A stretch of DNA of 64,000 nt from Scilla litardierei (Eukaryota; Streptophyta; Magnoliopsida; Asparagales; Asparagaceae): NCBI GenBank assembly GCA_030789695.1, contig CM061140.1, forward strand, positions 86,614,422 through 86,678,421. Direction: 5' to 3'. The notes below the pieces were generated by a model. The model was given only the letters and a program-made list of their open reading frames with translations, was not told the DNA's origin and searched no databases. Shown here piece after piece: positions 1 to 11,279 of this stretch; position 1 is the first letter of the stretch; every line of letters begins with the position of its first letter. The translations under genes and the position numbers were made by a program.

Positions 1-2001
1 GTGGAAGTGGGGGTGGGAACCTGCTGGGTGGGCGGGGGTACGCGTGGGAGTCGCTCTAAGACCTGGGTAAGACAGTAGTGAATGTGCGGGAGCAGGTCGA
101 AGCGGCCAGCCATCGCAGTGACGGTGGCGGACAGGGTCCGAAAGTCGCCTCTGAGGCCACTCACCGCCCCCTCTAGAGCACGAATGCTCTGAAGTACGGT
201 GTCAGGGGGAGGTGGCGCAGAGGGACGCACCGGTCGAGGCTGTGCAGGTCGGGGCTGGCGTACTCTGGTGGAGTAGGTGACGGGCTCAACATGCAAGGGA
301 ACAAAAGGTGCTGCACTCACAAGTGGGGGCCTGGCCTCAGTGCGAGGCTGGGCAGGACGGTGAGAAGTGGAGGCAGCAGCAACGAAAGAAGAATACAAAA
401 GTGGCAGCGAGGCGCCCAGAGAGGTCGATGGCACAGAAGTGTGGACAGACACCACGACACTCTGGGAAAACACAGCAGCAGTGGAGACAAAGGTGGAGAC
501 AGAGGTCTCAACGGCAGTGGCAAAAGAGGGCTCTCCGCACTCAACTATGGTCGGCTGGCGCTCGGGTGGGGCAGAGGAAACATGCTCAGCAGACAGAGGG
601 CCGGTGGTGGTGGTGACAGCCGTGGAAGTGGTGGAAGTGGGCTCAGCTAAGGTACTCCCGACACCGACAGAGGTGTCAGGAGCGGCGGAAACATCGGGGA
701 TAGGCTGAGGGGCCCTTGGGTCAACAGGCTCGGCAGCAGGCTCGGCAGGGGCAACAGGGTCTGCGGGGGGCAGCGTGGGCAGCGTGGGCCTGCTCGGCCT
801 CCTCGGCCTCGAGCACGTAAGCAGCTGGGATGAGAACATCCATCGCAGGGAGCCAGTCCACATGGGCTAGTGCAATCTGAGTCCGAGCTGGGCTCGGAAG
901 AATCATGTAATCGGCACCGTAAGGGCCGTGCAACCAGACCCAGTGTCGCTCACCGTACGGACGAAGCATCTTCATCCGGGCCATAACATCAATCGACAGA
1001 GAAGTGGGGCCCGGTGCTCGTCGCAGGTCGTCAGGGAAGTCCTCACTGGTCATAAGAGCAAGCAAGGTTATCAGGCCGCCGCAGCATATCGGTGAGCGAG
1101 CGCCCACCGATACAATGATGCGGTCTAAAAACCATGCCGCGACATCGATCACAACGGCGGGGACCAGCTCATCGCCATCCCTAGATAGAGCTCTGGGCCG
1201 TGTCATCGCGTAGAGCATGTAGAGCTCTGGCGTGGGCATCGTGCCCAGCTCATATCTGGCCAAAAAGGTCGTCGCCATAAGGCGCTGAGCTATACGGAGG
1301 CAGGGATGGACAATGGCCGAGGCCTTGGCCCTACTAGGGTCAAAGGCAGCGTGAAGACCCGTAATCCGGGCCCAGAAGGCACCGGCGTCGAAGGAAGGTG
1401 GGGGGATATGGGTGGGGGCGTAACCTCGGTCGGCCTCGGGGATATCGGGCCACGAAAAGAAGGCTCTCATCATACCGAGAGTGACCTGGCACTCCCGGTC
1501 CATGAACCGAAACGAGCATCCCTCGTCGGTCCGGGCGATCGAACTAAGCACCTCAAGTGTCGGGCGGGTAAACGTATCCACCGACACCTGAAAGAAATCT
1601 CGCCAGCCCACGTTGTCGTACAACGTGAGCATCCCCTCTAGTACCCCCAGGCGTCCTAGGTCGGCAAGGTGTACAAACCTGGAGGGTACGATCGAGCGCT
1701 GGGAGATACGCTCGAAAGCGACGCGGTGTGCATCGTTTCGGAACGTGATCCCCAGCGGCCCGATCAGTGGAGCCGGAGGTGGTGGCTGTGGAGCGGCAGG
1801 GGGTGGCTGTGCGGGGTGTAAGGGCTGTGCAGGCTCTGCAGGCTGTGCGGGGTGTGCGGGGCCTGCAGGCTGTGCTGGGTGGACGGGGTGTGTGGGAGAA
1901 GGCGGAGGAGAGTCCTCCAACTCGTGGGAGGGGCCGGCATCATCCGACCGCTTCCGCTTGGCGGAAGCTCTCCTCGACCGCGGCCGTGTCCGGGGCGGCA
2001 T
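1..2001 (-). pseudogene. Athila ORF1-like protein (plant transposon protein domain), 3'-truncated by window edge
   Basis: The start is taken at the ATG at 2001 (MPPRTRPRSRR) because the same start occurs in copy 2. The protein opens with a basic NLS-like stretch (RASAKRKRSDD), followed by a Pro/Ala/His/Gln-rich linker of short repeats. The conserved block then runs from about residue 120, including GWRDFF and the LEVLSSI helix, and resembles ATHILA ORF-1 and 'putative plant transposon protein' (PF20167-type) domains. The frame is open to 721, where a frameshift relative to copy 2 ends it in a short Cys/Arg-rich tail. Homologous sequence continues beyond the frameshift to position 1 with a heptad-like helix followed by a Pro/Thr-rich tail. 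Function is unknown for this family. It lies downstream of gag-pro behind its own palindrome array and TATA-like box. Confidence 0.7.
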
Positions 2002-2552
2002 ATGGGCCCTGAGCGCGCGCCGAAAAACGTGAAAAGTGCGGCGTGTGCAAAATAAAGGAAAGAGTGTACCCCCGACACGCCGCAAGTACTAAGCAATGGA
2101 AGCGTGCGAAGACAGCGCCTCCGCGAAGCCCGAATCAGTCCCTAGAAGCTCCCCTGGGCTCCCCTAAGCTCCCAAAAACAACCTGCGCATGAAATGGAGA
2201 TATCAGCGGGTAATATTCAAAACGTATGGAGCATTAGGGGTATAATAGATAGATATAGAAATTAATTTGGGTTTGGGGGTCGTTTAACACATGGATCCTC
2301 GAAAAATACACAAAAAGAGGCGAAAAAGGTGAAATAGGCGATACCGGAGGTGGCCGGAGCGGCGGACGCCGGCGGCGACTCGGGCGCGGCGCGGCGGGTG
2401 CTCGGCCGGCGGTGGCTGGCCGAGCGGCGGCGCGGCGGTGGTCGGTCGGGCGAGTGAGGACGAGAGCGAGGGGAACGGTCGAGGGGAACGCGAAGGGTCG
2501 TGGGCGATTTGGGTTTTTTTTCATTTCGAAAAATGTGCCCCCCCTCGGCCAC

Positions 2553-2559
2553 TTATATA
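2553..2559 (-). promoter_or_regulatory. Internal TATA-like box ahead of ORF1, family A copy 1
   Basis: On the minus strand the sequence reads TATATAA, immediately 3' of the palindrome array (2573-2899) and about 550 bases before the ORF1 start at 2001. The same array-TATA order is found in the LTR of this element. This is a motif-based call, and no transcription start can be seen from sequence. Confidence 0.45.
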
Positions 2560-2572
2560 GTAAAAGTTACGA

Positions 2573-2899
2573 CTCGGCCGAGTGACGAGGTCACTCGGCC
2601 GAGCGAGATCAATGGTAATTTCCTCCCCGCTATCGCTTCGGCCGAGTGGCCTTGCCACCCTCGGCCGAGTGGAGTAAGTCCATTCGGCCGAGTGGCTGAA
2701 GCTACTCGGCAAGACTCGCCCTAGGAGCATATCCGTTTTACTCGGCCGAGTGAATATATATACTCGGCCGAGTAGCAGTTATACTGAAATCAGGAAAATA
2801 AACAGAGAGTTGGGCTCAGCAGACTTCCCTTGTTCGTGAGCGGGTCGGCTGGACGAACTTGTGTACTCGGCCGAGTGACTAGTATGCTCGGCCGAGTGA
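2573..2899. repeat. Internal array of CTCGGCCGAG palindromes, family A copy 1
   Basis: Roughly ten exact or one-mismatch copies of CTCGGCCGAG, often within the 14-mer CACTCGGCCGAGTG, occur in about 330 bases between gag-pro and ORF1. The first exact copy is at 2573-2582 and the last at 2887-2896. Because the motif is palindromic, it reads the same on both strands. The same motif is clustered in this element's LTR, while the gag-pro coding sequence between the two arrays is free of obvious clusters. Confidence 0.85.
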
Positions 2900-3163
2900 G
2901 CCTTGTCTTCTGCTGTTTGTCTTCGTTTGGGCTCTAAACTCCGTCTTTCTTCCTCCAGTCGATTTCATCTTCCTCCTAAGCATCGAGCACCTTCCTGGGG
3001 CGCTCCTCGTCATACCTTTCATCCTCCTCATGATGGATTTACCTATCTCCTCTCCTGTCAAGAAAAATAGGACCCGTTATCACAAAATTTTTGGGCGAAC
3101 GACTCGAAACACTAAAAATTTCTAAAACAAAAATAAAAGAAAAGTGAAAATAAAGCAAAAACC

Positions 3164-3181
3164 GTCGGGTTGCCTCCCGAC
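3164..3181 (-). other. Conserved stem-loop with AGGCAA loop, after gag-pro
   Basis: The sense (minus) strand forms a perfect 6-bp stem GTCGGG/CCCGAC with loop AGGCAA, just downstream of the gag-pro stop. The equivalent site in family B (11280-11297) keeps the loop but has the stem CATGGG/CCCATG. In family B it lies just after integrase. Its presence here directly after protease marks where pol is missing. Confidence 0.7.
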
Positions 3182-3226
3182 AAGGGCTCGTTTAAGGTCG
3201 TGAGCTCGACCCCCTATGATTTTCAA

Positions 3227-5997
3227 TTAATGCGGGATGTTTGGTGCATATGAGATGCACCCATCAAACTTTCCGGGGAGAACGCTTGGATTCGGAAGTG
3301 GCGGTTGGTTCTCCCTCGGTGGTCTCTCGTCTCGAATAGTGTTGGGGGGAGGCTCCCCCAAGCTAGCATTTGCTCCGGTCAACGGCTTCACCGGTGACGC
3401 CGATTTCCGTATCGACGGAGCTTCCTTCGGAGAATTTGATTTCGAGAGCTTGCAGAGCTCTCAAATCCTTGCGACATCAGCGTCGCCTTCATCATTTTCA
3501 GCGGAGAGGTCGGGGGAATCATCTTTCTTCCCATCTTGGCCTAAATCCGGGCCTTCCTCGAAATCTTCATCGAAAAGAGCGCCAATCGAGTGGGGGATCG
3601 CCTCCTCTATTACCTCATCAAGGAGGTCCATGTAGTCAAGTTCCTCGTGGTAAGGCATGTGTTTCATAGCCTTAGGAATGTGAAGCTCCACCTCGATGTT
3701 GCCGACGTTTAAAGTTAGGGTCCCTTCGCGCACGTCAACAATGACTCCGGCGGTGGCGAGGAACGGGCGTCCAAGTATCAATGACGTATCTCCCTCCTCC
3801 TTAACGTCCATGATCACAAAGTCACATGGCAAGCATATTCCCCCCGGGACTTGTAGCGGGATATCTTCGGCGATCCCTACCGGCCTTGTTATCTGCCCAT
3901 CGGCCAATTGAATGTGCATGTCGGTAGGTTTCAACTTCGTCCCGGTGTTTAGCCTTAAGAACATGGAGAGAGGCATGAGGCTTACACTAGCCCCTAGATC
4001 AACCAACGCCTTTTGAAGAGGGACGCCGCCCAAGGTGCAAGGAATCTGAAAACTCCCCTGATCTTTAAATTTGGCCGGCTCCTTTTCTCTCTTGGTGAAC
4101 CAAGAGCCCTCCTCGGCTAGCATAATCTTCTCCTTCCTCTTTCGCCCCGAAATCAAATCCTTTAAGAATTTAGCATATGTGGGGATTTCCACGATGGCGT
4201 CGAGGAAGGGGATGTTGAGGCTAACCCCTCTTAGATACTCGAGAAACTTTGCTAGCCTTTTCTCCATTTTCGCTCTAGCAAGCCTTTGGGGGAATGGGAC
4301 CGGTGGCATGAAGCGCCTCTCCTCAATCAATTGCTCCGCTCTAGATTTCTCCTTTTCTTGCGGCTCTTTCTCCTTATCAACTTCAACTACCGGCTCAATC
4401 GGCTCCAAACTTTCCTCCACGGGCTCCTCGGTAGGAATCATGGCGGGGGTGGTATCCTTCCCGCCTCTAGTAGTACGGCAACTACGGCATTGATGTGGCC
4501 GGTGTTGCCCCGTGGGTTTTGCTCGGGTTACGCCGGCAATCGTTGAGTGTTCCGATTGAGCAACGCCAATTGCTCCGATATTTGAGCCACAACGGTATTA
4601 AGGGAGTCTTGTCCCGCCTTCAAGGTAGCATTGACCTTATTTTGCTCGACCATAAACGCCTCTACTCTAGCTTCGAAGTCGGATCGTTGTTGAGCTTGTG
4701 GAGGGTTTTGATTTTGATTCCTCCACCCTTGATTGTATCCGGGCGGCCTATAAGGTGGAATTTGTTGCTTCGGTTGAAAATTTTGTTGAGTAGGCCCCCT
4801 CGGTGGATAGTGTTGTTGTTGGGGTGGTGGTTGTGGTCGAGCTTGTTTAGGTGGTGGTTGTGGCGGGTTCAAAGCTCCTTCATTGTTGGCGTAAGAGAAT
4901 CCGGGATGATTTCTTGTGGCCGGATTGGCCCAATACCCTTGGTTCCCCGTGACATATTGTACTTGCTCCAAGGATCCTTCTCCTTGCTCTCCTCCCACAT
5001 ACATGGCTTGAGATTGGTCTTGCCAATCACACATTTGGTTGGTTGGTGCGGAGGTGGAAGGGGCTCCTTGGGGCTCCATGATAAACTTCTCCAATCTCTC
5101 CACTACCTTGTGGAGAGAATCAAACTTGCTTGTAAGCTCCGCTACAGCCTTCGCTTCATAGATACTAGTCGGCTTCAAGGAGGACGTAGAGTGTCCTCGC
5201 TCATCGCCCCATTATTGATTGTTTGAGGCCATCTCCTCAATTAGGGCCGTAGCTTCTTCGGGAGTCTTTGATAAGATCGCACCATTCGCCGCGGCATCAA
5301 TAATTTGTTTGGTCCCCGGTTGGAGACCATTGTAGAAGCTATGAACTAGCTCCCAATCTTCAATGCTATGGTGCGGGCATTGATGCTGCAGATCCTTAAA
5401 ACGCTCCCAAGCCTCATAGAGCGTCTCTTGGGGTCCTTGCTTGAAGGACATGAGAGCGCTTCGGATCTTCACCGTCTTGGAGGGCGGATAGAACTTGTCA
5501 ATGAATGCACTCGCCAACTCGTCCCAAGTGGTGAAGACTCCCTCAGCTTGCGTCCTCAACCAATAAAGTGCCTTGTCCTTTAGCGTGAAGGGGAAGAGAC
5601 GCAGTCTGATGGCATCGATGGAGACCCCCAGCATCTGAAATGTGGCGCACTTCGACAAGAATAATTGGATGTGGTAGTGGGGATTTTCATGGGCATTCAC
5701 ATGAAATGGATCCTGCTGCATCAGAACCACTAATCCAGTCTTCAGCTCAAAGTTCTTGTCAGCCGCCAACTCTGGCATGGCAATGGACGAGGTCGTAGAA
5801 GAGGTCTTAGGCCGAAGCCTATCTCGAATAGAAATTATCCTCGCCATCCTTGCCGCTAATTGGTCCGCAGTTTCCGGGTTGGTCATAAACCTCCCTTCCG
5901 GATTTTGTCTCCTTTCCGCCCTAAGTCTCCGCGCTGTACGTTCGATCTCGGGATCAAATAATATAGCTTCAGGGTCCGCCGTAGATCTCGTGTACAT
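3227..5997 (-). pseudogene. Athila gag-protease polyprotein, broken
   Basis: Homologous along its whole length to the intact 924-codon frame at 26717-29491. The capsid-like Retrotrans_gag region carries ALYWLRTQ and WDELASAFIDKFYP. It is followed by a Pro/Gln-rich stretch and an Athila-style aspartic protease with DLGAS in place of the usual DTGAS (around 3990). Lesions visible in sequence are in-frame stops at 5212-5214, 4528-4530 and 3461-3463, plus a one-base deletion near 4470-4480. The start at 5997 is the ATG matching copy 2, about 135 bases downstream of the primer-binding site. Non-functional as it stands. Confidence 0.9.
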
Positions 5998-6132
5998 GCA
6001 CAGGGAAAACAGAGTTTCAAAGAAATGATTAGTACCGTGAAGGGTTAGGTAAAAGTAAAGAAATAAAATAATAATAATAATAATAATAATAATAAAGAAA
6101 TAGATAGGGTGGTAAGTTCAAACGCAATCGCC

Positions 6133-6150
6133 TCCCCGGCAACGGCGCCA
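6133..6150 (-). other. Primer-binding site, tRNA-Asp
   Basis: The plus strand reads TCCCCGGCAACGGCGCCA, the 3' end of plant tRNA-Asp including CCA, so the minus-strand RNA carries its complement. It lies 6 bases inside the LTR boundary at 6157. Use of tRNA-Asp is typical of Athila elements. Confidence 0.9.
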
Positions 6151-6513
6151 AAAACTTGATCGCTCCGGGATGTAACCCAAAGAACGGTTGTAGTTTTACC
6201 GCAAGCGCACGTTATAGCGGCGAGCGGGATATCGAACACAGGGAGGACGAATGACCGTGCTTGTTCCAATCAACCTGGCTATTTAAGAAGAAAGATTTGC
6301 CTTTGGCGATCCTGTCACAATCGTCAGACAAAGTGCAGAAATATCAAATCAAATAAAGAACGTCTAGGGAATGGGGAATCCCCGCTACTCACCGTATTTC
6401 ATAAATGTGGTTCGTCGGTATCAAAATTGCTAGATTAAGATTTTGGATGAACTAGTTGCAACTGAATGTAGAACCTAGCTCACGCTCTCGCGCTGTTGCC
6501 GGTCTATAGCCAT

Positions 6514-6812
6514 CCTAGGTTCGGGTCCAATCTCTTGCAAACCCTAGCCTAGGAAAGCTAGCATTAGGATCAACATCATCGTTCAATCGCGTACCGAGCC
6601 CAATCTCTTGCAAACTCGGACCACGACCTAGGTTGGGATAGTTCCTACCCGTCCAATCTCTTGCAAACAGGTATTGGCACAGAATTGCAACCGGAAACCC
6701 TAGTATCGGTCCAATCTCTTGCAAACCGATACTACGGAAATTCGATTCCACCCCAATTCGGATTTCTAGGGTTTCCTATCGAATTGGGATCCAATCTCTT
6801 GCAAATCCTAAT
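6514..6812 (-). repeat. Array of five hairpins with an invariant loop
   Basis: Five copies of CCAATCTCTTGCAA (plus-strand reading) are spaced about 60-75 bases apart. Each is flanked by an inverted repeat of different sequence. Positions are 6514-6553 (13-bp arms, two mismatches), 6594-6619 (5 bp), 6646-6673 (7 bp, one mismatch), 6701-6734 (10 bp perfect) and 6783-6812 (8 bp with one G-T). On the sense strand the loop reads TTGCAAGAGATTGG. The array lies downstream of the LTR TATA box, so it should be present in the RNA leader. Confidence 0.85.
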
Positions 6813-7204
6813 CGGTATGAACTCCTAGCTAACCGTAGTAAATTGATCCCAATCTAATCCCTAAACAACAATTCTAGCAAAATTTCTACTAATTCATCAC
6901 AAACATGAAGTTGGGCTTGTAGGGTTCATCCCCACGCCCCAAGACGTGGAGACTACTCACAATTCATAGCAAGATCACAAAAATAATCAATGAAATAAGC
7001 AATAGAATTCATCACAATATTGAGATATGCAATAAAAATAGAAATTTTAGAGAAGAGAAAGACAAACCAATGGAGTTCTTCAATTATTCCAACAAAAATC
7101 AAATTTTGTCTTCTCTCCAATCTCAATAATAAAGCTAAAAAGTAAATCTAAAAAGCTGCAAAAATCTAAGAGAAAAGCTCTCTAAAACTAGGGTAAAACA
7201 GGGG

Positions 7205-7212
7205 TTAAATAC
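7205..7212 (-). promoter_or_regulatory. LTR TATA-like box, family A copy 1
   Basis: The minus strand reads GTATTTAA, about 85 bases downstream of the palindrome array in the sense direction. It sits at the same place as CTATTTAA in the copy 2 LTRs. Likely core promoter for gag-pro transcription, by position and motif only. Confidence 0.5.
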
Positions 7213-7294
7213 CCCCCAAAATCGTCCAAAAACTGTGACCAAAATACCCCTGCGCAGCCTGTTTTCCGCAATTTTCGCTACAAGCAGCGCGTCG

Positions 7295-7676
7295 CACTCG
7301 GCTGAGTGACAAAAGTCGCTCGGCCGAGTGAGAAACCCTGTAATTTTCCAGTAAGTCGGGGCCTTCAGGGGTCTCTACTTCGGGGGCGACTCGGCCGAGT
7401 GAGTTGTCGTCACTCGGCCGATGGCTTCATGGTACTCGGGCGGACGGGATTATCCACTCGGCCGAGTGGGTATTCTGAAGCTCAGGCAGCCGAAAAACAG
7501 TAACTTGGCGATTTTTGAATAGCTTTGTCTGGGCGCCACTCGGGCGGACGAGATCTCGTCACTCGGCCGATGTGGTCTCCGTCGCTCGGCCGAGTGCACA
7601 TATGAATCGTGTCTGATCTGGTCGGCCGAGCGGTGTCTCGCTGGTCGGCCGAGTGGCTCCTCCACTCGGCCGAGTG
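7295..7676. repeat. LTR array of CACTCGGCCGAGTG palindromes, family A copy 1
   Basis: About a dozen exact and degenerate copies lie within 380 bases. Examples are 7295-7308 (one base changed) and 7663-7676 (exact 14-mer). The array is immediately upstream of the TATA-like box on the sense strand. The degenerate members mostly alter the right half-site (for example CTCGGGCGGA). Confidence 0.85.
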
Positions 7677-7971
7677 GGACACCAAAAATGCCCAATCAGC
7701 TTGTTTTGGCCTCCTCGTCGCTCCTGTGACGTCCGTTCTTCTTCCGCTCCTTTCCAACAGCGAAATACCCCTTGGGGAGGTCGTTGGCGACCCTCTGGAG
7801 TAAGTGCATCTCGAGATCACTCCAAATCGCGCCAAATCACCTGAAATGCGACAAAAACAACAAATCGTGAAAAGCATCGCAATATCGTCGATATATCGTG
7901 AAAAACATGATTTGGGCGATCTAAATGGCATGCAAACATGCGGGAAAAAGGTGTAAAATAAGGAGTGATCA

Positions 7972-10900
7972 CTGAGTCTGTCGGTTACGTTGGACAGGAA
8001 CCGATCTATTCCTTACAGCCTTCTATCGAGCATCCCGGATCTTTGGACAATGAGGAAACTAGAAATAGTTGTGGGGAACCGTCGACGGTTGAAACCTGTT
8101 TTCACTTGGAAGCCTTCTTATCGGATAATTATTATGAGCTTGAAAGAGACCCAGTGCCTTCCTCGGTCGTTCCCACAATACCTTGCGAGACTTTACCATA
8201 CGGAACTGCTGCTAGGAGTGAGGTTCTGGATGCTGGCTTCCAAGAAATACACGAAGAACTCCTTTCCCTTGAGGATGCTCAGCTTGAGAAGTATGCGTCG
8301 GGGCCCCATGGAGTTGAGATGAAAGAGTTGCCCCCGGGGCTAAAGTATGAATATTTGGGGGCGGCCTCGACCCTGCCGGTCATAGTGAACTCTTCACTGC
8401 CTGAAGACCAAATTACCAAACTTCTTGGTGTTTTAAAAAGGTTTAAAGGAGTTTTCGGATATGTAATTGAAGATTTAAAAGGGGTTAGCTTAGGCCTCTG
8501 CTCACACAGAATTCTGCTTAAAGATGAGCAAGCCTCCTCGATTGAGCCGCTGGGTTAGCGGAGGCTCAATCCCATAATGATGGAAGTTGTAAAAAAGGAG
8601 ATTGTTAGGCTTCTACATGCCGGTATAATATACCCTATCTCCGATAGTCGCTGGGTTAGCCCGGTGCACGTCATACCCAAGAAAGGGGGAATGACGGTGG
8701 TTCGCAACGAGAAGAATGAGCTAATACCAACGAGAACCGTCACAGGGTACAAGATGTGCATTGACTATAGAAAGCTAAACAAGGCTACGAGGAAGGATCA
8801 TTACCCTCTCCCCTTCATTGACCAGATGCTTGAGAGGCTGGCGAAGCACAACTATTTCTGTTTCATGGACGGGTACTCAGGATTTCTTCAGATCCCTATT
8901 CATAACGATGACTAGGAGAAGACGACTTTCACTTGCCCATTCGGAACTTATGCCTATAGAAGAATGCCGTACGGGCTTTGTAATGCCCCTGCTACATTCC
9001 AAAGACTCATGTCTGCTATCTTCTCCGACTACTCCCAGGACATCATGGAGGTTTTCATGGACGACTTTTCCGTATATAGAACTAAGTTTGACTCGTGCCT
9101 CAGTAATCTAACTAAAGTCCTGGAGAGATGTCAAGAAAAGGGATTAGTCCTAAACTGGGAGAAGTGCCACTTCATTGACCAAGAAGGGGTTGTGCTGGGA
9201 CACGTCATCTCTTCGAGGGGAATCGAGGTTGATAAGGATAAAGATCAAGTGATTGAAAAGCTTCCACCACCGCTCAATCTTCGAGGAGTCCGTGGGTTTT
9301 TAGGACATGCGAGATTTTATCGCCGCTTCATAAAAAGACTTCTCGAAGATTTCCAGGCCGCTGACCCAGCTCCTCGTGAAGGACGTGCCTTTTGTCTTCA
9401 GCGAGGAGTGTTTGGAGGCCTTCCGCGCCCTAAAGCAAGCTTTGATTTCCGCGCCCATAATAAAGCCACCGGACTGGAGTCTACCCTTTGAGCTGATGTC
9501 CGACGCTAGTGATTATGCGGTTGGTGCCGTCTTGGGGCAAAGGAAGGATAAAAATCTGCATGTCATATACTATACGAGCAAGACCCTTGATGCCGCCCAA
9601 AGAAATTATACTACCACGGAAAAAGAAATGCTAGCGGTCATCTACGCCATGGACAAGTTCCGGCAATATCTCGTTGGTGCCAAGGTGATCGTGCACACTA
9701 ATCACGCGGCTCTTAAATACCTATTGAGCAAGAAAGAAGCTAAGCCGCGGCTCATCAGGTGGATTCTCCTCCTCCAGGAATTCGACCTGGAAATCAGAGA
9801 CAAGAAGGGGGCGGAGAATGTTGTTGTCGATCACCTGTCCAGGATGTCTACCCTCGATTTAAATGCTACGCCGATCGATGATTCACTCCCTGACGAGCAT
9901 CTTTTCTCCGTCTCTTCCTCCTGGACCCCCTGGTACACCGACATCACGAATTATCTGTCTTGTGCCATCGTCCCCCACAATGTGAGCTACCAACAGAAGA
10001 AGAAATTTTTCCATGAGGTCCGCAAATTTTATTGGGATGACCCCAATCTGTACAAAACCTGCAATGATGGTGTGATACGAAGATGCATCCCTGAAACTGA
10101 GGCGACCTCCATTATTTCCCACTGCCACAGTCAGCAATGTGGAGGGCATGCGAGCACCTACAAAACCACAGCAAAAATTCTCCAGAGCGGATTCTACTGG
10201 CCAACCCACTTCAAGGACACACATGCTTATGTTCAGGCCTGTGATAAATGCTAAAAGGCGGGGAATATCTCAAAAAGGAATGAGATGCCTCAACACTACA
10301 TCCTGGAGGTAGAAATCTTCGATGTTTGGGGATTGGACTTCATGGGACCTTTCCCTTCCTCTTCAGGGAACCAGTATATCTTGGTGGCTGTGGACTACGT
10401 ATCAAAATGGGTTGAAGCGATAGCCAGTCCAACCAATGATTCCAGAGTGGTGGCCAAGTTCTTTAAAAACAACATCTTCCCGCGGTTCGGTGTACCTCGT
10501 GTCCTGATCAGTGACGGAGGGAGCCACTTTATAGAGAAGAAATTCGAGGCTCTCTTGAAAAAGTACGGGTATAACACCGGGTGGGGCGTGCCTACCACCC
10601 ACAGACCAGCGGTTAGGCAGAAGTCTCTAACCGGAAGATTAAAAGCATACTAGAAAAGACGGTGGCCAACCCTAGGAAGGATTGGTCATCAAAACTTCCT
10701 GACGCGCTTTGGGCCTACAGGACGGCATTTAAAACTCCGATCGGCACAATCCCCTACCGGCTTGTCTATGGGAAGGCTTGCCATCTACCTGTGGAATTGG
10801 AACATAAGACTTTTTGGGCAATTAAGAATCTGAACTTCGACGCCAAGGAGGCAGGTGGGCACCGGCAGTTATAACTCAACAAGCTTGACGAGATCAGGCT

Positions 10901-11234
10901 CAATGCCTATGAAAACGCCAAGATTTACAAGGAGAAGTTGAAGCGGTGGCACGATAAGCGAATCTTGAAGATGGAATTCAAAGAAGGGGACTTAGTTCTC
11001 CTATTCAACTCAAAGATGAAGATCTTTCCTGGAAAGCTCAAGTCAAGGTGGTCGGGACCATTTCGCGTCACCAAGGTTTTCCCGCATGGGTCTATTGAGA
11101 TAATGGGAAGGGATGAGCCGTTTAAAGTCAACAGACAGTGTCTGAAATACTATGCAGTAGGAGAACCAGAATTCTCTCCGGTCGGATTCTCAACGACCGA
11201 CAACTCTTCCTCGAACCCTCCGGATCCTAATTGA
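7972..11234 (+). pseudogene. Athila pol: RT, RNase H and integrase, decayed
   Basis: The reverse transcriptase (about 8577-9300) shows YRKLNKAT, MPYGLCNAPATFQ and the FMDD catalytic motif near 9054-9065. RNase H (about 9490-9850) shows [20 protein letters not shown] and VVVDHLSR. Integrase has a zinc-binding HHCC region (about 10120-10254), then the core with GLDFMG near 10337 and SDGG near 10510. A C-terminal stretch ends at 11234. Lesions are stops near 8556, 8913, 10252 and 10872, and frame changes between about 9300 and 9400 and near 10580-10650, the latter with a further stop near the third catalytic residue. The upstream 7972-8550 stretch is the protease-RT connector, including the Athila LKYEYLG motif. 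Confidence 0.92.
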
Positions 11235-11279
11235 CCACCGCTTGAGGCGTCGAGCGAACGACGTTAAACAAAAGCGCGT

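Larger units (their letters stand above)
1..7971 (-). mobile_element. Athila-type Ty3 LTR retrotransposon, family A copy 1 (partial)
   Basis: The element reads right to left: LTR (6157-7971), tRNA-Asp primer site, gag-pro, a palindrome array, then ORF1 running off the left edge. The layout and sequence match the complete copy at 19469-31467. No RT, RNase H or integrase lies between gag-pro and ORF1, so this copy shares the pol-less architecture of copy 2. The gag-pro frame is broken by three stops and one frameshift, so this copy is older or less constrained. It interrupts the pol gene of a plus-strand Athila element that resumes at 7972. The 3' LTR and the matching target duplication (expected to begin CTGAG) lie outside the window. 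Confidence 0.9.
6157..7971 (-). repeat. 5' LTR of family A copy 1
   Basis: About 1815 bp, bounded by TG (6157) and CA (7970-7971) and aligned end to end with the two 1818-bp LTRs of copy 2. From the sense-strand start (7971 downward) it contains the palindrome array (7676-7295), a TATA-like box (about 7212-7205), the five-hairpin array (6812-6514) and the U5 end next to the primer site. There are clear differences from the copy 2 LTRs along the whole length, so the two insertions are separate. Confidence 0.9.

Noticed and set aside
291..708. Gly/Ser/Thr-rich plus-strand frames opposite ORF1
   Set aside because: Shadows of the low-complexity Ser/Thr/Pro region of ORF1 on the other strand. The same occurs at 23502-24222.
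6514..6812. CRISPR-like regular repeats
   Set aside because: The constant unit is a hairpin loop, spacers are 45-60 bases and differ by pairing arms, and the context is a plant LTR with no cas genes.
7295..7931. Open frames of 60-150 codons through the palindrome arrays in all three family A LTRs (for example 7482-7931, 20736-21113, 30917-31225)
   Set aside because: They arise from repeated GC-rich palindromes read in several frames on both strands, with no start context or conserved protein.
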